Shown here: piece after piece, positions 8,221-16,870 of the stretch
Position numbering within the stretch: position 1 is the first letter of the stretch
How the letters are laid out: the number at the start of each line of letters is the position of its first letter
Origin: Synechocystis sp. PCC 7509
Lineage (GTDB): Bacteria > Cyanobacteriota > Cyanobacteriia > Cyanobacteriales > Chroococcidiopsidaceae
Length of the DNA stretch: 64,000 nucleotides
Assembly (NCBI RefSeq): GCF_000332075.2
Contig: NZ_ALVU02000002.1
Coordinates: forward strand, 1 to 64,000
Reading direction: 5' to 3'
Position numbers and translations under genes: made by a program
The notes under the pieces: generated by a model
What the model saw: the letters and a program-made list of their open reading frames with translations, nothing else
Databases searched by the model: none
Told to the model about the DNA's origin: nothing

Positions 8221-8763
8221 CTAAAATAGTTTGGATAGATTGTTTAAGCTCATCTCTACCTGGGCTGAGGAAATTGACTTTGATAGCGTTGACGGTTGAG
8301 GTAAACTACCAATATCTGGGCTACCTTCCCAAGGAATAATCTGTAAAAAAGCCTGTACTTGCCAAGTCAAGTGTGGCTTCTGCTCTAAGGGCAAAAGCTG
8401 GGTTTGACGGACTTCTATCGGTAAGCAGTGCCAGTTACATAGGCTAAAAAATTCCGTTACTGTCAAGCACGGTAAGGCCGTTGAGGGATTTGGAAAAGCA
8501 TCTTTTTCAGCTTGTAGCTGTGGCAGAGTGGAGATACTATAGTCGCCTTCATCTGGCTCTATTTGTGGTAACATCTGCCAATTACAAGAATTAAAAAATT
8601 CTTCTACAGTCAGTCTTGATAAGATAATTGAGCGTTGAGGGCAGGTAATCTTAGCGTGTTGGGGTAAAACGTAGTTGTTAATTGGTGGCGGTACTAGTTG
8701 CCAATTACACGAGTTAAAATAATCCCCTACAGTCAGTCCCAAGAAGGAATCTGAACTGTTCAT
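8221..8763 (-). CDS. Triple LTVxxFFxxCNW repeat protein (Slr0145-like position)
   Basis: 180 residues. Three copies of one short motif stand out: LTVGDYFNSCNWQ (about 10-22), LTVEEFFNSCNWQ (51-63) and LTVTEFFSLCNWH (100-112), each followed by a Pro within a few residues and separated by low-complexity linkers. The invariant Cys-Asn-Trp suggests a binding element for a ligand, metal or partner. It overlaps the upstream V4R gene by 4 bases (ATGA), so translation is coupled. I do not know an assigned function; the position corresponds to slr0145 in the pap cluster. Confidence 0.8.
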   Translation of the reverse strand: MNSSDSFLGLTVGDYFNSCNWQLVPPPINNYVLPQHAKITCPQRSIILSRLTVEEFFNSCNWQMLPQIEPDEGDYSISTLPQLQAEKDAFPNPSTALPCLTVTEFFSLCNWHCLPIEVRQTQLLPLEQKPHLTWQVQAFLQIIPWEGSPDIGSLPQPSTLSKSISSAQVEMSLNNLSKLF

Positions 8764-9479
8764 CGCAGGCGCTCTCCGTTCTGCAGGCGTTTTTCAATGT
8801 CTCTTGCTGTTGCGCCTTCGTTGTGCCAGAAGTCGGCCGCCTCAACTCGATCTTGGCTGCTGAGGAGGAATTTACAGTAGGTTTCCCCCATTGAGTAACA
8901 TTGAATTTCGATGCAACTTAAGGATTTTTTGACAATATCGCTAAAGAAACCAGCAAATAAGCCAGCATAAATGTGGCATACAGGTTTACCAACATCGCCC
9001 AAAGTTCTCGCCACCGCCGAGTCAAAGATGTTGACAAACATAAATCCATTTTTATGTTCGCTCATATCTACTTCCCAGTTGCCCCAACCTTGAGCGGTAA
9101 ATGGCCACCACCAAGCTTCTAGCATGAAGACAGAATTTACTTCGCGGATAGTTTTTTTGTACTCTTGCTCAAACCATTGCTGGAAAAACTTAGCATCTCT
9201 TAAGCCCCATTGGTAGCCGATATTGTACATCACGACACCAGAAGCCGAGCCTACTTCTTCCTCTAAGCCTTCAATTAAACCAATAATAAAGTCTTCACTA
9301 GCAAACATATTACGGCTTTCGTTCCAGTCTGTAATTATGCCGCGATCACGCTCAAAATGAAAATAATCTGTAAAACTGTAGTGGGCGTTTCTTTGGGGAT
9401 ACTTGTGCTTTAAAGGATGTTCAACTTTTTTGAATTCCTTTTTAGGAGTAATAATTTTATTTTCGGATAGAACAACCAT
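8760..9479 (-). CDS. V4R domain protein, first gene of the pap-like operon (Slr0144-like)
   Basis: 239 residues. V4R signature motifs are EGLEEEVGSASGVVMYNIGYQWG, HIYAGLFAGFFSD and CIEIQCYSMGETYCKFLL. It leads an eight-gene minus-strand operon with 4-base overlaps or short gaps, colinear with Synechocystis slr0144-slr0149 plus slr0151-slr0152. A broken second copy of this same gene lies at 12351-12614. The start at 9479 (MVVLSENK) is supported by the preserved MVVISKN start of that copy. Family knowledge suggests binding of a tetrapyrrole or other small molecule, but no activity is proven. Confidence 0.88.
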   Translation of the reverse strand: MVVLSENKIITPKKEFKKVEHPLKHKYPQRNAHYSFTDYFHFERDRGIITDWNESRNMFASEDFIIGLIEGLEEEVGSASGVVMYNIGYQWGLRDAKFFQQWFEQEYKKTIREVNSVFMLEAWWWPFTAQGWGNWEVDMSEHKNGFMFVNIFDSAVARTLGDVGKPVCHIYAGLFAGFFSDIVKKSLSCIEIQCYSMGETYCKFLLSSQDRVEAADFWHNEGATARDIEKRLQNGERLR

Positions 9480-9990
9480 GTGCAGAATTTTCCATTTCTA
9501 AGTGAGTAACTTGTAGCTACAGCCTTTAAGATTGATTCCCAAGCCAGATGATAGCCAGAAATTATTAAAATTAAATGTCGCTTATACTAAAGTTTTATAA
9601 TTGTTTAAGTGTTTGTTCATCCAGGAACTTACTGATTTTTTTTAGTGAGGAACTGATGAACTAAGGAATTATACGGATGTAAAATAATTTTTTATTGATA
9701 AAGCACAGACCCTATACAAAAATAAAAAAATTAGAAGTTTTTTTGTTCAAACTCTTAATAAATCGTAACTCATTCATCGGTTCTAAAAGATACACTGGAA
9801 GCTTCTCGTATATAATTACCTTCTCCCAGTCGTCTAAAATCTGGTTCTAAGTTATAAGCGTTGAATAGTTTATTGGTATTTATTATTGCTATGGATATTA
9901 AGAGCAAATATCATTACATCGCAGGAAAATTGAATTTAATAGCTCTTTTCGTAGTAGTAATTGAACATTTATAATAAAACTCCTTCTTAT
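9480..9990 (-). promoter_or_regulatory. Upstream region of the pap-like operon
   Basis: An AT-rich, gene-free stretch of 511 bases separates the GAF-PAS kinase from the operon, both on the minus strand. It must hold the operon promoter. I could not fix -35/-10 boxes or an RpaB-type (HLR1) direct repeat with confidence. Confidence 0.45.
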
Positions 9991-11631
9991 CTATGATTGC
10001 TGTTTAGATGGCAACTTAACTGTAAATGTTGTACCAATTCCGATTTGGCTAGTAACCGTAATGTGACCCTCATGTAATTCCACCAACCTTTTGACAATAG
10101 ATAACCCAAGTCCTGTGCCAGGAATATTACCAACATTTTCCCCTCGATGAAATGGTTCAAATAGTCGTTGTTGGTTCTCGGTAGAAATCCCAATACCTTT
10201 ATCTTTAACTTGGAAAATTACATCTTCATTACGGCAATTAACTTTAAAATAGATAGTGCCACCTTGGGGTGAATATTTAATAGCATTAGAGAGCAAGTTG
10301 GTAAAAATGTGTAAAAGTAGTTTTTCATCCATGCAAGCATCTGGGCATTGACCTTGACTGCTGAAGAAAATAACGTGCTTATTTCTACTATTGATTTGCA
10401 TCTCTTTCACCAGAGCGCGACAGAACTCTTCTAAATTAAGGTAATTTGGCTTGAATTCTAATTTTCCTGCTTCCGCTTTATTGATTGCTAAAACGTCATT
10501 TAAAAGCTGCGTCATTCGTTGAATAGCAGTGCGGATCTGATAGAAAAAACTAAGTTTTTCTTTCTCACTCGACTTATGACTGTAATGTTCTAGTAATTCA
10601 GCAGAGGATAGGATAGTAGTTAGCGGGGTACGAAACTCGTGAGAGACCATGGAAACAAAGCGAGACTTGAGTTCGCCCAGTTCTTTTTCTTTTTCCAATG
10701 CTTTTAAAATTTTTTCTTCTATCTGTTTCCGCTCAGTAATGTCGCGCTGCACCGATACCCAGTGGGTGTACCAGCCTTTTTGATCTGTTACTGGCGTAAT
10801 ACTAAGCTCTACCCAAAACTCAGAGCCGTCTTTACAGTAATTGATTAGTTCAACCCGAACTGGTTGCCAAGCTTTGAGTGCAACGCGAATCTTATCGAGA
10901 GCGTCCTGGTCAGTCTTCGATCCTTGAAGGAGACGTGGTGTTTTGCCAAGTACATCCTCCAGGCTGTAGCCGGTCATTTTAGTAAAAGCTTGATTGACAT
11001 AAACAATCTGCGGACCTGGATGCTCAATGGGTTCAGCATCAGTAATCAATATTGCATCGTTGGCGTTAACCGCTACTGACTCGAGCAACCGTAAACGATC
11101 TTCGTTTTTTTGTAAGGCCTCATTAGCACTAACTAAGTTAACTAAATTACAGCGCAATTCAATCTGCGAACTTGCTTGGCGACCTAATATTCGCAATGCC
11201 TCTACTTGTTCTTGGCTTAGTTTTCTAGAAACAAAGTCAATTACGCATAGTGTTCCTAGCGCATATCCCTGGGGAGAAAATAGAGGTACTCCAGCGTAAA
11301 ACCGAATCTGGGGATCGGAGGTTACTAATGGGTTAGTCGCAAACCGTTTATCTACTAGAGTATCTGAAACAATCAAAATATCCGGTTGCAGGATTGCATG
11401 AGCGCAGAAGGAGACATCACGAGATGTTTCTATTGCCTCTAAGCCCACCTTAGACTTGAACCATTGGCGCTCCGCCTCAACCAGGCTCACTAAGGAAATG
11501 GGAGTGCCACAAATTTGTGCAGCTAAACGGGTAATATCGTCGAACGCCTGTTCGGAAGCAGTGTCGAGAATCTTACATCCATAAAGGGCTTTCAGCCTTT
11601 GGGCTTCGTTATCAGGCAGTGGTGCTTTCAT
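9991..11631 (-). CDS. GAF-PAS sensor histidine kinase
   Basis: 546 residues in the order GAF (about 20-165), PAS/PAC (about 185-300, ending WVSVQRDITERKQ), HisKA with VSHEFRTPL (about 330), and HATPase with NAIKYSPQGG and GTGLGLSI. The GAF has no DIP motif or bilin cysteine, so it is not a phytochrome-like module. The PAS has GKTPRLLQG where LOV domains have a GxNCRFLQ motif, so the flavin-binding cysteine is missing. The kinase half is closely similar to that of the phytochrome kinase at 984-3272. No cognate regulator is adjacent on this strand. Confidence 0.92.
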   Translation of the reverse strand: MKAPLPDNEAQRLKALYGCKILDTASEQAFDDITRLAAQICGTPISLVSLVEAERQWFKSKVGLEAIETSRDVSFCAHAILQPDILIVSDTLVDKRFATNPLVTSDPQIRFYAGVPLFSPQGYALGTLCVIDFVSRKLSQEQVEALRILGRQASSQIELRCNLVNLVSANEALQKNEDRLRLLESVAVNANDAILITDAEPIEHPGPQIVYVNQAFTKMTGYSLEDVLGKTPRLLQGSKTDQDALDKIRVALKAWQPVRVELINYCKDGSEFWVELSITPVTDQKGWYTHWVSVQRDITERKQIEEKILKALEKEKELGELKSRFVSMVSHEFRTPLTTILSSAELLEHYSHKSSEKEKLSFFYQIRTAIQRMTQLLNDVLAINKAEAGKLEFKPNYLNLEEFCRALVKEMQINSRNKHVIFFSSQGQCPDACMDEKLLLHIFTNLLSNAIKYSPQGGTIYFKVNCRNEDVIFQVKDKGIGISTENQQRLFEPFHRGENVGNIPGTGLGLSIVKRLVELHEGHITVTSQIGIGTTFTVKLPSKQQS

Positions 11632-11728
11632 TATGAGGTTGTTACTACTTTGAGATCCTCTAGTTACTGAGTTAAGCTATTTATATACAGTAGCTGTTAT
11701 GCAAATCGATTAACTTATAAAAGCTTCT

Positions 11729-11889
11729 GGAAGTTATTCATGGTAATAAAAGGACAGGTTTTAGAAGTTCCCTAGGGAGCCGTCAAAGAGCAGGTTCTTT
11801 TCCTCCACCGCATCTTTGGAGTGGTTGCATAATCCCCTACCACATACCACAGGGATTTTCTGACCTCACAAAGTTTTTACAACATAACC
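11729..11889 (+). mobile_element. IS6-family right-end remnant
   Basis: The region follows the last 50 codons of the IS6 transposase (AGGACAGGTT, then AGCCGTCAAAGAGC, then the IFGVVA-like end) and a degenerate terminal repeat TTTTTACAACATAACC (11874-11889). It is another decayed copy of the element complete at 16838-17669. Confidence 0.75.
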
Positions 11890-12350
11890 AAAAGCAGCGC
11901 TTTAACCTTGCTAACCTTTCACAATACGGTTTTCTGTTATTTCTACCAACTACTTTTGACTACACCCCAAATAAAGTTAGAACTCAGTAAATCAAGCTTG
12001 AAAGCAACACATTACAAGCCTGTTCATGTTTTGAGGTTTTTTCCTTACCTAGAATAACAAAAGAGAGATTGATAGAGCTAGGGGGAAGGTTATTAACGCA
12101 CGTCCTTAAATTCATAATGGCATTTCTATCGAAGCAAAGCAGTAATTTAAGATTGTGAGATCCGTGTAATTACATAATTAATTCACGTAATTAATTTAAT
12201 GTTGATAAAAAATCAGTAATCTTATCGAGGCTTAAACACTTCTTTGAAGTTAAGTTTTAAAAGTACCTAACTTATAACTTTTATTTAGTTAAATTTGCTT
12301 TGAGAGTCACCGAAAAATTGTTCAATTTTTAATGAGCGAGTCTGCCTTAA
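11890..12350. other. Intergenic, no gene seen
   Basis: AT-rich sequence between the IS6 relic and the V4R pseudogene. I see no open frame with support and no clear repeat. A short run of TAATT repeats occurs near 12172-12200. Confidence 0.4.
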
Positions 12351-12614
12351 ATGGTTGTTATCTCTAAGAATCCGCTTTGAACTGTCAAAAACCAGGCTAG
12401 TTCTAATTTAGGACATTTTCTTAAACAGAAATATCCTAAGAAGCACGCTCACTATAGTTTTAAAGACTTTTTTTATTTCCAATCTGATGTAGAAATCGTA
12501 ACTGACTAGAATGAAGGACGTAATCTTTTTGCTACTGAAGATTTCATAATCGGTTTAATTGAGGGCTTAGAAAAGGAGGTTGGTAGCGCTTCTGCAGTTG
12601 TCATATATAACATT
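12351..12614 (+). pseudogene. Dead copy of the V4R gene (Slr0144-like)
   Basis: Translation in one frame from ATG 12351 gives MVVISKNPL, then a TGA stop at 12378. In the same frame follow KQKYPKKHAHYSFKDFF, a TAG stop replacing a conserved Trp, and NEGRNLFATEDFIIGLIEGL up to YNI. This tracks residues 1 to about 85 of the intact gene at 8760-9479, then similarity ends. Two nonsense codons and the missing ligand-binding half make it non-functional. It lies directly upstream of a PetF-type ferredoxin, suggesting a second, decayed pap-like cluster. Confidence 0.88.
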
Positions 12615-12690
12615 AATAGAGTGTTTATTTTCTACTTAGAAGGCGTTGCCGATCGGTCGCTACTAAATAAAAATCTATAAGGAGACAAGT

Positions 12691-13014
12691 ATGTTCAAGA
12701 GAAACGCTGACAAAATTTATCAAGTTACATTAGTCAACGAAGTAGCAGGAGTAAATACCACTATTGAAGTTTTTAGTGACCAGTATATTCTTGATGCTGC
12801 CGAAGAGCAGAACATTGAATTGCCCTATGCGTGCCGTGCAGGTGCCTGCGTCGTCTGTACTGGTAAGGTGATCGAAGGTTCAGTAGACCAGTCCGATCAT
12901 TCCTTCTTCAAGAAACAGGAACTTGATGCTGGTTTTGTTCTCACTTGTAGGGCATACCCCACTGCTGATTGTGTTATCCTGACCCATCAGGAAGAGCAAT
13001 TGTTTGAACTATAA
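12691..13014 (+). CDS. petF: Plant-type [2Fe-2S] ferredoxin (PetF-like)
   Basis: 107 residues, the usual ferredoxin length. Cluster ligands are in CRAGACVVC (C-x4-C-x2-C) and LTCRAYP, and the C-terminal EEQLFEL is typical. It should carry electrons from photosystem I to partner reductases. The good ribosome site AAGGAGAC precedes the ATG. In Synechocystis the pap cluster contains such a gene (slr0150) between slr0149 and slr0151; that slot is empty in the operon here. This copy, behind a broken slr0144-like gene, may be the displaced member. Confidence 0.93.
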   Translation: MFKRNADKIYQVTLVNEVAGVNTTIEVFSDQYILDAAEEQNIELPYACRAGACVVCTGKVIEGSVDQSDHSFFKKQELDAGFVLTCRAYPTADCVILTHQEEQLFEL

Positions 13015-13273
13015 TGAGGTCAACTAGAGCATTACTTTTTTACTTTTATACAACTAATGTAATTACAAAATTTTGACTAGAACTAATTTAGAAAGTGTGA
13101 CTGCCTGTGGCATTTTCTAAATCAAACTCATTTGCGATTTGTTTATGCTTGGCTATTTATAAGGTTATATTTGATGTCTTCCTGCTGCTACCAGTGTTAG
13201 TATTTTGTAAGTCTAGCTATTCTTCATTTCATTACAACTTTTGTGATATAAGCAAAAATCACATATCAAGCAT

Positions 13274-14005
13274 ATGAGTCAAGATATTTTTCAAGAGTTT
13301 TTTGATATTCCAGAAGTTACAGGAGTTGGAATAATTGATGGACAAACGCAATTAGATTTATATGTTAAAGAGCAAGTCATTAGCTGTGAGGAAAAGCAAA
13401 ATCTAACTCAGAATACTTTACAAATTGTTGCAAGCAAATATGAAGAATTTGATTTGTTTGAATTTTCATTACTTAATTATTATGCATATGCCTATAAACT
13501 GAATCATAATCTTCATGTTCTGGTTTTAACTTATGCAATAGCAACTAAGCAATTGAAAAATGCGCTGCAAAAAGACATTGAAATTGCACTGATATCTTTT
13601 AAGACTCTAGCTCAGGAAAAGCTTCTATTCACATTAGAAATAAAAGTAACTATTGAAGAGTTACTTAATGCTCTTAATAAATTGAGTAAATTCATTAGTA
13701 AATACTTAGGTTCTAAGATAACTGCCAACTATTTGGATTTAACTCGTCCTCAGTTTGAATGGATTAGTAATTTCCAAATCAACCACTCTGCTGAAATTAC
13801 ATTTTTTAGTATAAATACAAAATATGTTAGTGCTTTACAACACCAATGGGTAAAACAATGGGCTGCTGCTTTTATTAAGCGATGTACTCAATTCCTCAAA
13901 GATTTGCCTATCTTAATTGAGCAGAAAGGTCTAGATGAAAGCCAAAAGAAAATTTTATTAGGTTATCCGACTAATTTACTGACAAAACTAGAACTAGGTC
14001 TATAA
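13274..14005 (+). CDS. Hypothetical protein, possible roadblock-like N terminus
   Basis: 243 residues, no recognised family with certainty. The start (FFDIPEVTGVGIIDGQTQLDLYV) and later NHNLHVLVLTYAIAT have the strand-helix-strand pattern of roadblock/LC7 domains. The second half is helical with no clear motif. It has no signal peptide or membrane segment. It stands alone between the ferredoxin gene and an MHYT fragment. Function unknown. Confidence 0.6.
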   Translation: MSQDIFQEFFDIPEVTGVGIIDGQTQLDLYVKEQVISCEEKQNLTQNTLQIVASKYEEFDLFEFSLLNYYAYAYKLNHNLHVLVLTYAIATKQLKNALQKDIEIALISFKTLAQEKLLFTLEIKVTIEELLNALNKLSKFISKYLGSKITANYLDLTRPQFEWISNFQINHSAEITFFSINTKYVSALQHQWVKQWAAAFIKRCTQFLKDLPILIEQKGLDESQKKILLGYPTNLLTKLELGL

Positions 14006-14054
14006 ACCAACTACGTCAAAACAGCGCGAAGAAATAAATTATGTAGGCATAGTT

Positions 14055-14201
14055 ATGATAGTTATCTATGATAGAAAACTTGTTTTGCTTTCGGTTTTAA
14101 TAGCAGTCTTAGCCTCTTATTTTGCGTTGGAGATAGTTGGGCAGATTGTGGTAGCTCAAGAGAGTGTACGGAAGTATAGTGAGGAAACGCAACCACCGTG
14201 A
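14055..14201 (+). pseudogene. MHYT-domain protein, N-terminal fragment
   Basis: A 48-codon frame, MIVIYDRKLVLLSVLIAV then LASYFALEIVG, matches the first membrane helix of MHYT sensor proteins (LVxLSVxIAxxASYxAL). The frame stops soon after, and no further MHYT repeats follow. It is probably the stump of a larger membrane sensor. A small independent membrane peptide is less likely. Confidence 0.6.
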
Positions 14202-14230
14202 CAATTATTTGTCGATGTATGTATATTGCA

Positions 14231-14265
14231 ATGTTGGTTTACAACTATTAGTTGTAAACCAACAT
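14231..14265. terminator. 17-bp-arm palindrome
   Basis: Perfect inverted repeat with a one-base centre; the left arm begins ATGTTGGTTTACAACTA. It sits between the MHYT fragment and the receiver-HATPase gene, 137 bases upstream of that gene's start. There is no run of T after it, so it could be an operator or RNA hairpin instead of a terminator. Confidence 0.6.
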
Positions 14266-14402
14266 CTCTAAAGTTACTCTCTTCTTAGCTAGTCGTGAGA
14301 GGATAGATAGGCATTACACAAGAGCATTATTACAGTGGTTAGTAAAGTCAGGGTTGGTACAATATTTACAGTTAGTTTTCCTTTAAATATAGGTATATAC
14401 AA

Positions 14403-15491
14403 ATGCACAAAATTTTAGTGATTGAAGATGAAGAATATGTCCGATTAAATATTCTCAAGCTACTTCAATTTGAGGATTTCAATGTAATTGGAGCAGAAAA
14501 CGGTTACATCGGCACACAACTGGCTAAGGAAGAAATACCCGATCTAATTCTTTGCGACATCATGATGCCCGAATTAGACGGTTACGGTGTCCGAAAAATT
14601 TTGTCTCAAGACCCAGTAACTGCAACAATTCCTTTTATCTTTGTTACTGCCAAAACTGATCAAGCTGATTTTCGCCTCGGTATGCTCTCAGGAGCAGATG
14701 ATTATTTGACCAAACCATTTACGCGAAACGATTTACTAAATGCAGTCGAGGCTCGGCTCGACAAACGAAAAGTCATAAATACACAGTTTCAACATAAGCT
14801 AAATAAACTGTGCGGTAGTATTAATGACTCATTACCTTATGAACTAATGATGCCCCTGCATGCAATTCAGGAAGTTTTACAAACTTTAACGACCGAATAC
14901 GATTCAATCGAGCGGCGCAAAATTCTAGAAATGACAACGGAAGCCTACGCATCAAGTCTACGCTTACAGAGATTAAGCCAAAATTTTCTATTTTATGCAT
15001 TAATTGAAACAACTGCTACAGATCCGGAGCAAGTCGAGATACTACGGAGCAAATCTTCAAGCTTGGTCAAGAGCTTGATTACAGATATTGCAAACGAAAA
15101 AGCTAAAGAGTTAAAGCGCGGAGCAGATTTGCATCTGGAGCTACAAGATGCCAAAGTTTCAATTTCAGAAGCAAATTTGGCAAAAATTGTGGAGGAGCTG
15201 ACTGATAATGCCTGCAAATTTTCTTCACCAGGAACGCCCATTGTAATAAAAAGTGTTTTTAATGGCAATATGTTTACCCTGTTCGTTACAGATCAGGGAC
15301 AAGGTATGACAATTGAGCAAATTGCTAATCTTGGAGCCTATGTACAGTTTGAACGCAAACTTTATGGACAAACAGGCTCAGGATTGGGACTCACGATTGC
15401 TAAACGTCTGTCTGAATTGCACGGAGGAGAATTAGCAATAGACAGCATTCCCTACCAAAAAACAACAGTGCGTGTTGTCCTTCCCATGTAA
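14403..15491 (+). CDS. Response regulator receiver fused to HATPase, phospho-histidine lost
   Basis: 362 residues. The receiver domain (1-120) is complete: acidic pair EDEE, phospho-acceptor Asp in LILCDIMMPELDG, Thr in FVTAKTD, Lys in LTKPF. A dimerisation region follows, in which the usual SHELRTPL histidine box reads PYELMMPLHAI, so the phospho-accepting histidine is Tyr. The HATPase domain retains its N box (ELTDNACKFSSPG) and G boxes (DQGQGM, GSGLGL). Such a protein may receive phosphate on the receiver and act through ATP-dependent conformational change. A partner kinase is not adjacent. Confidence 0.9.
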   Translation: MHKILVIEDEEYVRLNILKLLQFEDFNVIGAENGYIGTQLAKEEIPDLILCDIMMPELDGYGVRKILSQDPVTATIPFIFVTAKTDQADFRLGMLSGADDYLTKPFTRNDLLNAVEARLDKRKVINTQFQHKLNKLCGSINDSLPYELMMPLHAIQEVLQTLTTEYDSIERRKILEMTTEAYASSLRLQRLSQNFLFYALIETTATDPEQVEILRSKSSSLVKSLITDIANEKAKELKRGADLHLELQDAKVSISEANLAKIVEELTDNACKFSSPGTPIVIKSVFNGNMFTLFVTDQGQGMTIEQIANLGAYVQFERKLYGQTGSGLGLTIAKRLSELHGGELAIDSIPYQKTTVRVVLPM

Positions 15492-16090
15492 ATTATCTGC
15501 TGAAGCACCACAAAATAATTAATTGCTTTGCTCGCTTGACTTAGACTTTAAAACTTACATTATTAGCTCGACTTTATCCATTTTGAAGAGGTGAAAAGCT
15601 AGCAATATCAGGAAAGCATTATTTGATTTCTCCTGATGAACTTGCTACCAAAAAAAATTCTGCTTTTAATCCTAGCGTTTGCCCCCTATTTTCCAACCCT
15701 GTGAGGGAATCAGTAAGCGTGCTGCTGGTGGGTGCGATTCTCTCTCCTAGAAAACGAATAGTCAGTGTCGTTTTCCTACGTCTGGCTACGTTAATGCTGC
15801 TACAATTTGGGTAGTAAACTGGCTCCAGACTAATTGCTGAATTTCTACTTAAATACTTTACCTAATTGCGGCACAATTTTAGAGCCGAATCAACACATCT
15901 GAGTTATTACTGATTTGCCACTAAAGCTAAGCTAGCTTTAGTAAAGTATCACAAATTTTGACAACAAAACCCTGAATCTTCAATAACATTTTACAAGTAT
16001 TAATTAGTTGCACTGTTAGTTTTTTAAGTAGAATAAGTCATCCTTAGCTTAAGCATATTCATAATTAATTTATAAAAATCACTTAGTAAA
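15492..16090. other. Intergenic 600 bp, no supported gene
   Basis: A 63-codon frame at 15623-15814 has no recognisable motif and is not called. The stretch around 15640-15800 is richer in G+C than its surroundings and may be eroded coding or IS sequence that I cannot identify. Confidence 0.35.
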
Positions 16091-16870
16091 ATGGTTTATA
16101 AAAATGTTACACAAAATTGGACACAAACCTTGGAACAGGAGACCTTGCTCAATCGAATTGTCAACCGAATTCGACAGTCTTTGGATCTGCAAGAAATTTT
16201 GACGACGACGGTGCTAGAAATCCGTTCATTTTTGGGCATAGAGCGAGTCAAAATTTATCGATTTGCTCCCGATGGAAGTGGTGAAGTCATTGCAGAGTCT
16301 ATTCATAGGAATCACCTACCCTCTCTGTTAGGTCTCTGTTTTCCGGCTGGCGACATTCCTCCCCATGCCCGTGAGATGTTTGTTAAAGCCCGTCAACGGG
16401 TAATTATGGATATTGCTTCTCAGCGTAAGACAATCAACCAGTTGGACTGTCCAGAAACCAGAAAAGGCCTAGCGATAGAAGATATTCGCTATTATCCAGC
16501 GGACCCCTGCCACCTCAAATATCTCTCTAATATGGGTGTAGATTCTTCTCTGACCGTACCAATTCTGCATCAAAACCGCTTATGGGGGTTGTTGGCTTGT
16601 CACCATACTCAGACACGCCTCTTTTCCGAACAAGAGTTGAAAGTCGTGCAGTTGCTGGTGGATCAAGTGACGATTGCGATTGCTCAATCAAACCTACTCT
16701 TGCAAGCTCGACAACAGGCTTACCATGAAGCCACGATTAATCAAATCAGCAGTCTGCTTCATTCCCCACTCAATGTTGTAGAAAGTCAGCAGACCGTGCT
16801 TGAGGAAACTGTTAAAGCACTAAATGGTTCTGGGGGCGGTTGTGTTGCAAAAAATGGTAGGCTGAAATAA
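16091..16870 (+). CDS. Cyanobacteriochrome-like GAF protein, truncated by IS6
   Basis: One GAF domain (about 20-205) with PAGDIPPHAR and DPCHLKYLSNMGV. Cys140-His141 match the bilin-binding Cys-His of phytochromes and cyanobacteriochromes, so it may bind phycocyanobilin. After the GAF the protein runs into a linker and then ends in GGGCVAKNGRLK, whose last residues are encoded by the IS6 left end at 16838. Family members usually continue into a second GAF, PAS or histidine kinase part, so the output half is missing. A free GAF could still fold. Confidence 0.85.
   Translation: MVYKNVTQNWTQTLEQETLLNRIVNRIRQSLDLQEILTTTVLEIRSFLGIERVKIYRFAPDGSGEVIAESIHRNHLPSLLGLCFPAGDIPPHAREMFVKARQRVIMDIASQRKTINQLDCPETRKGLAIEDIRYYPADPCHLKYLSNMGVDSSLTVPILHQNRLWGLLACHHTQTRLFSEQELKVVQLLVDQVTIAIAQSNLLLQARQQAYHEATINQISSLLHSPLNVVESQQTVLEETVKALNGSGGGCVAKNGRLK

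Noticed and set aside
15623-15814. 63-residue frame in the 15.5-16.1 kb gap
   Set aside because: No recognisable similarity or ribosome site.
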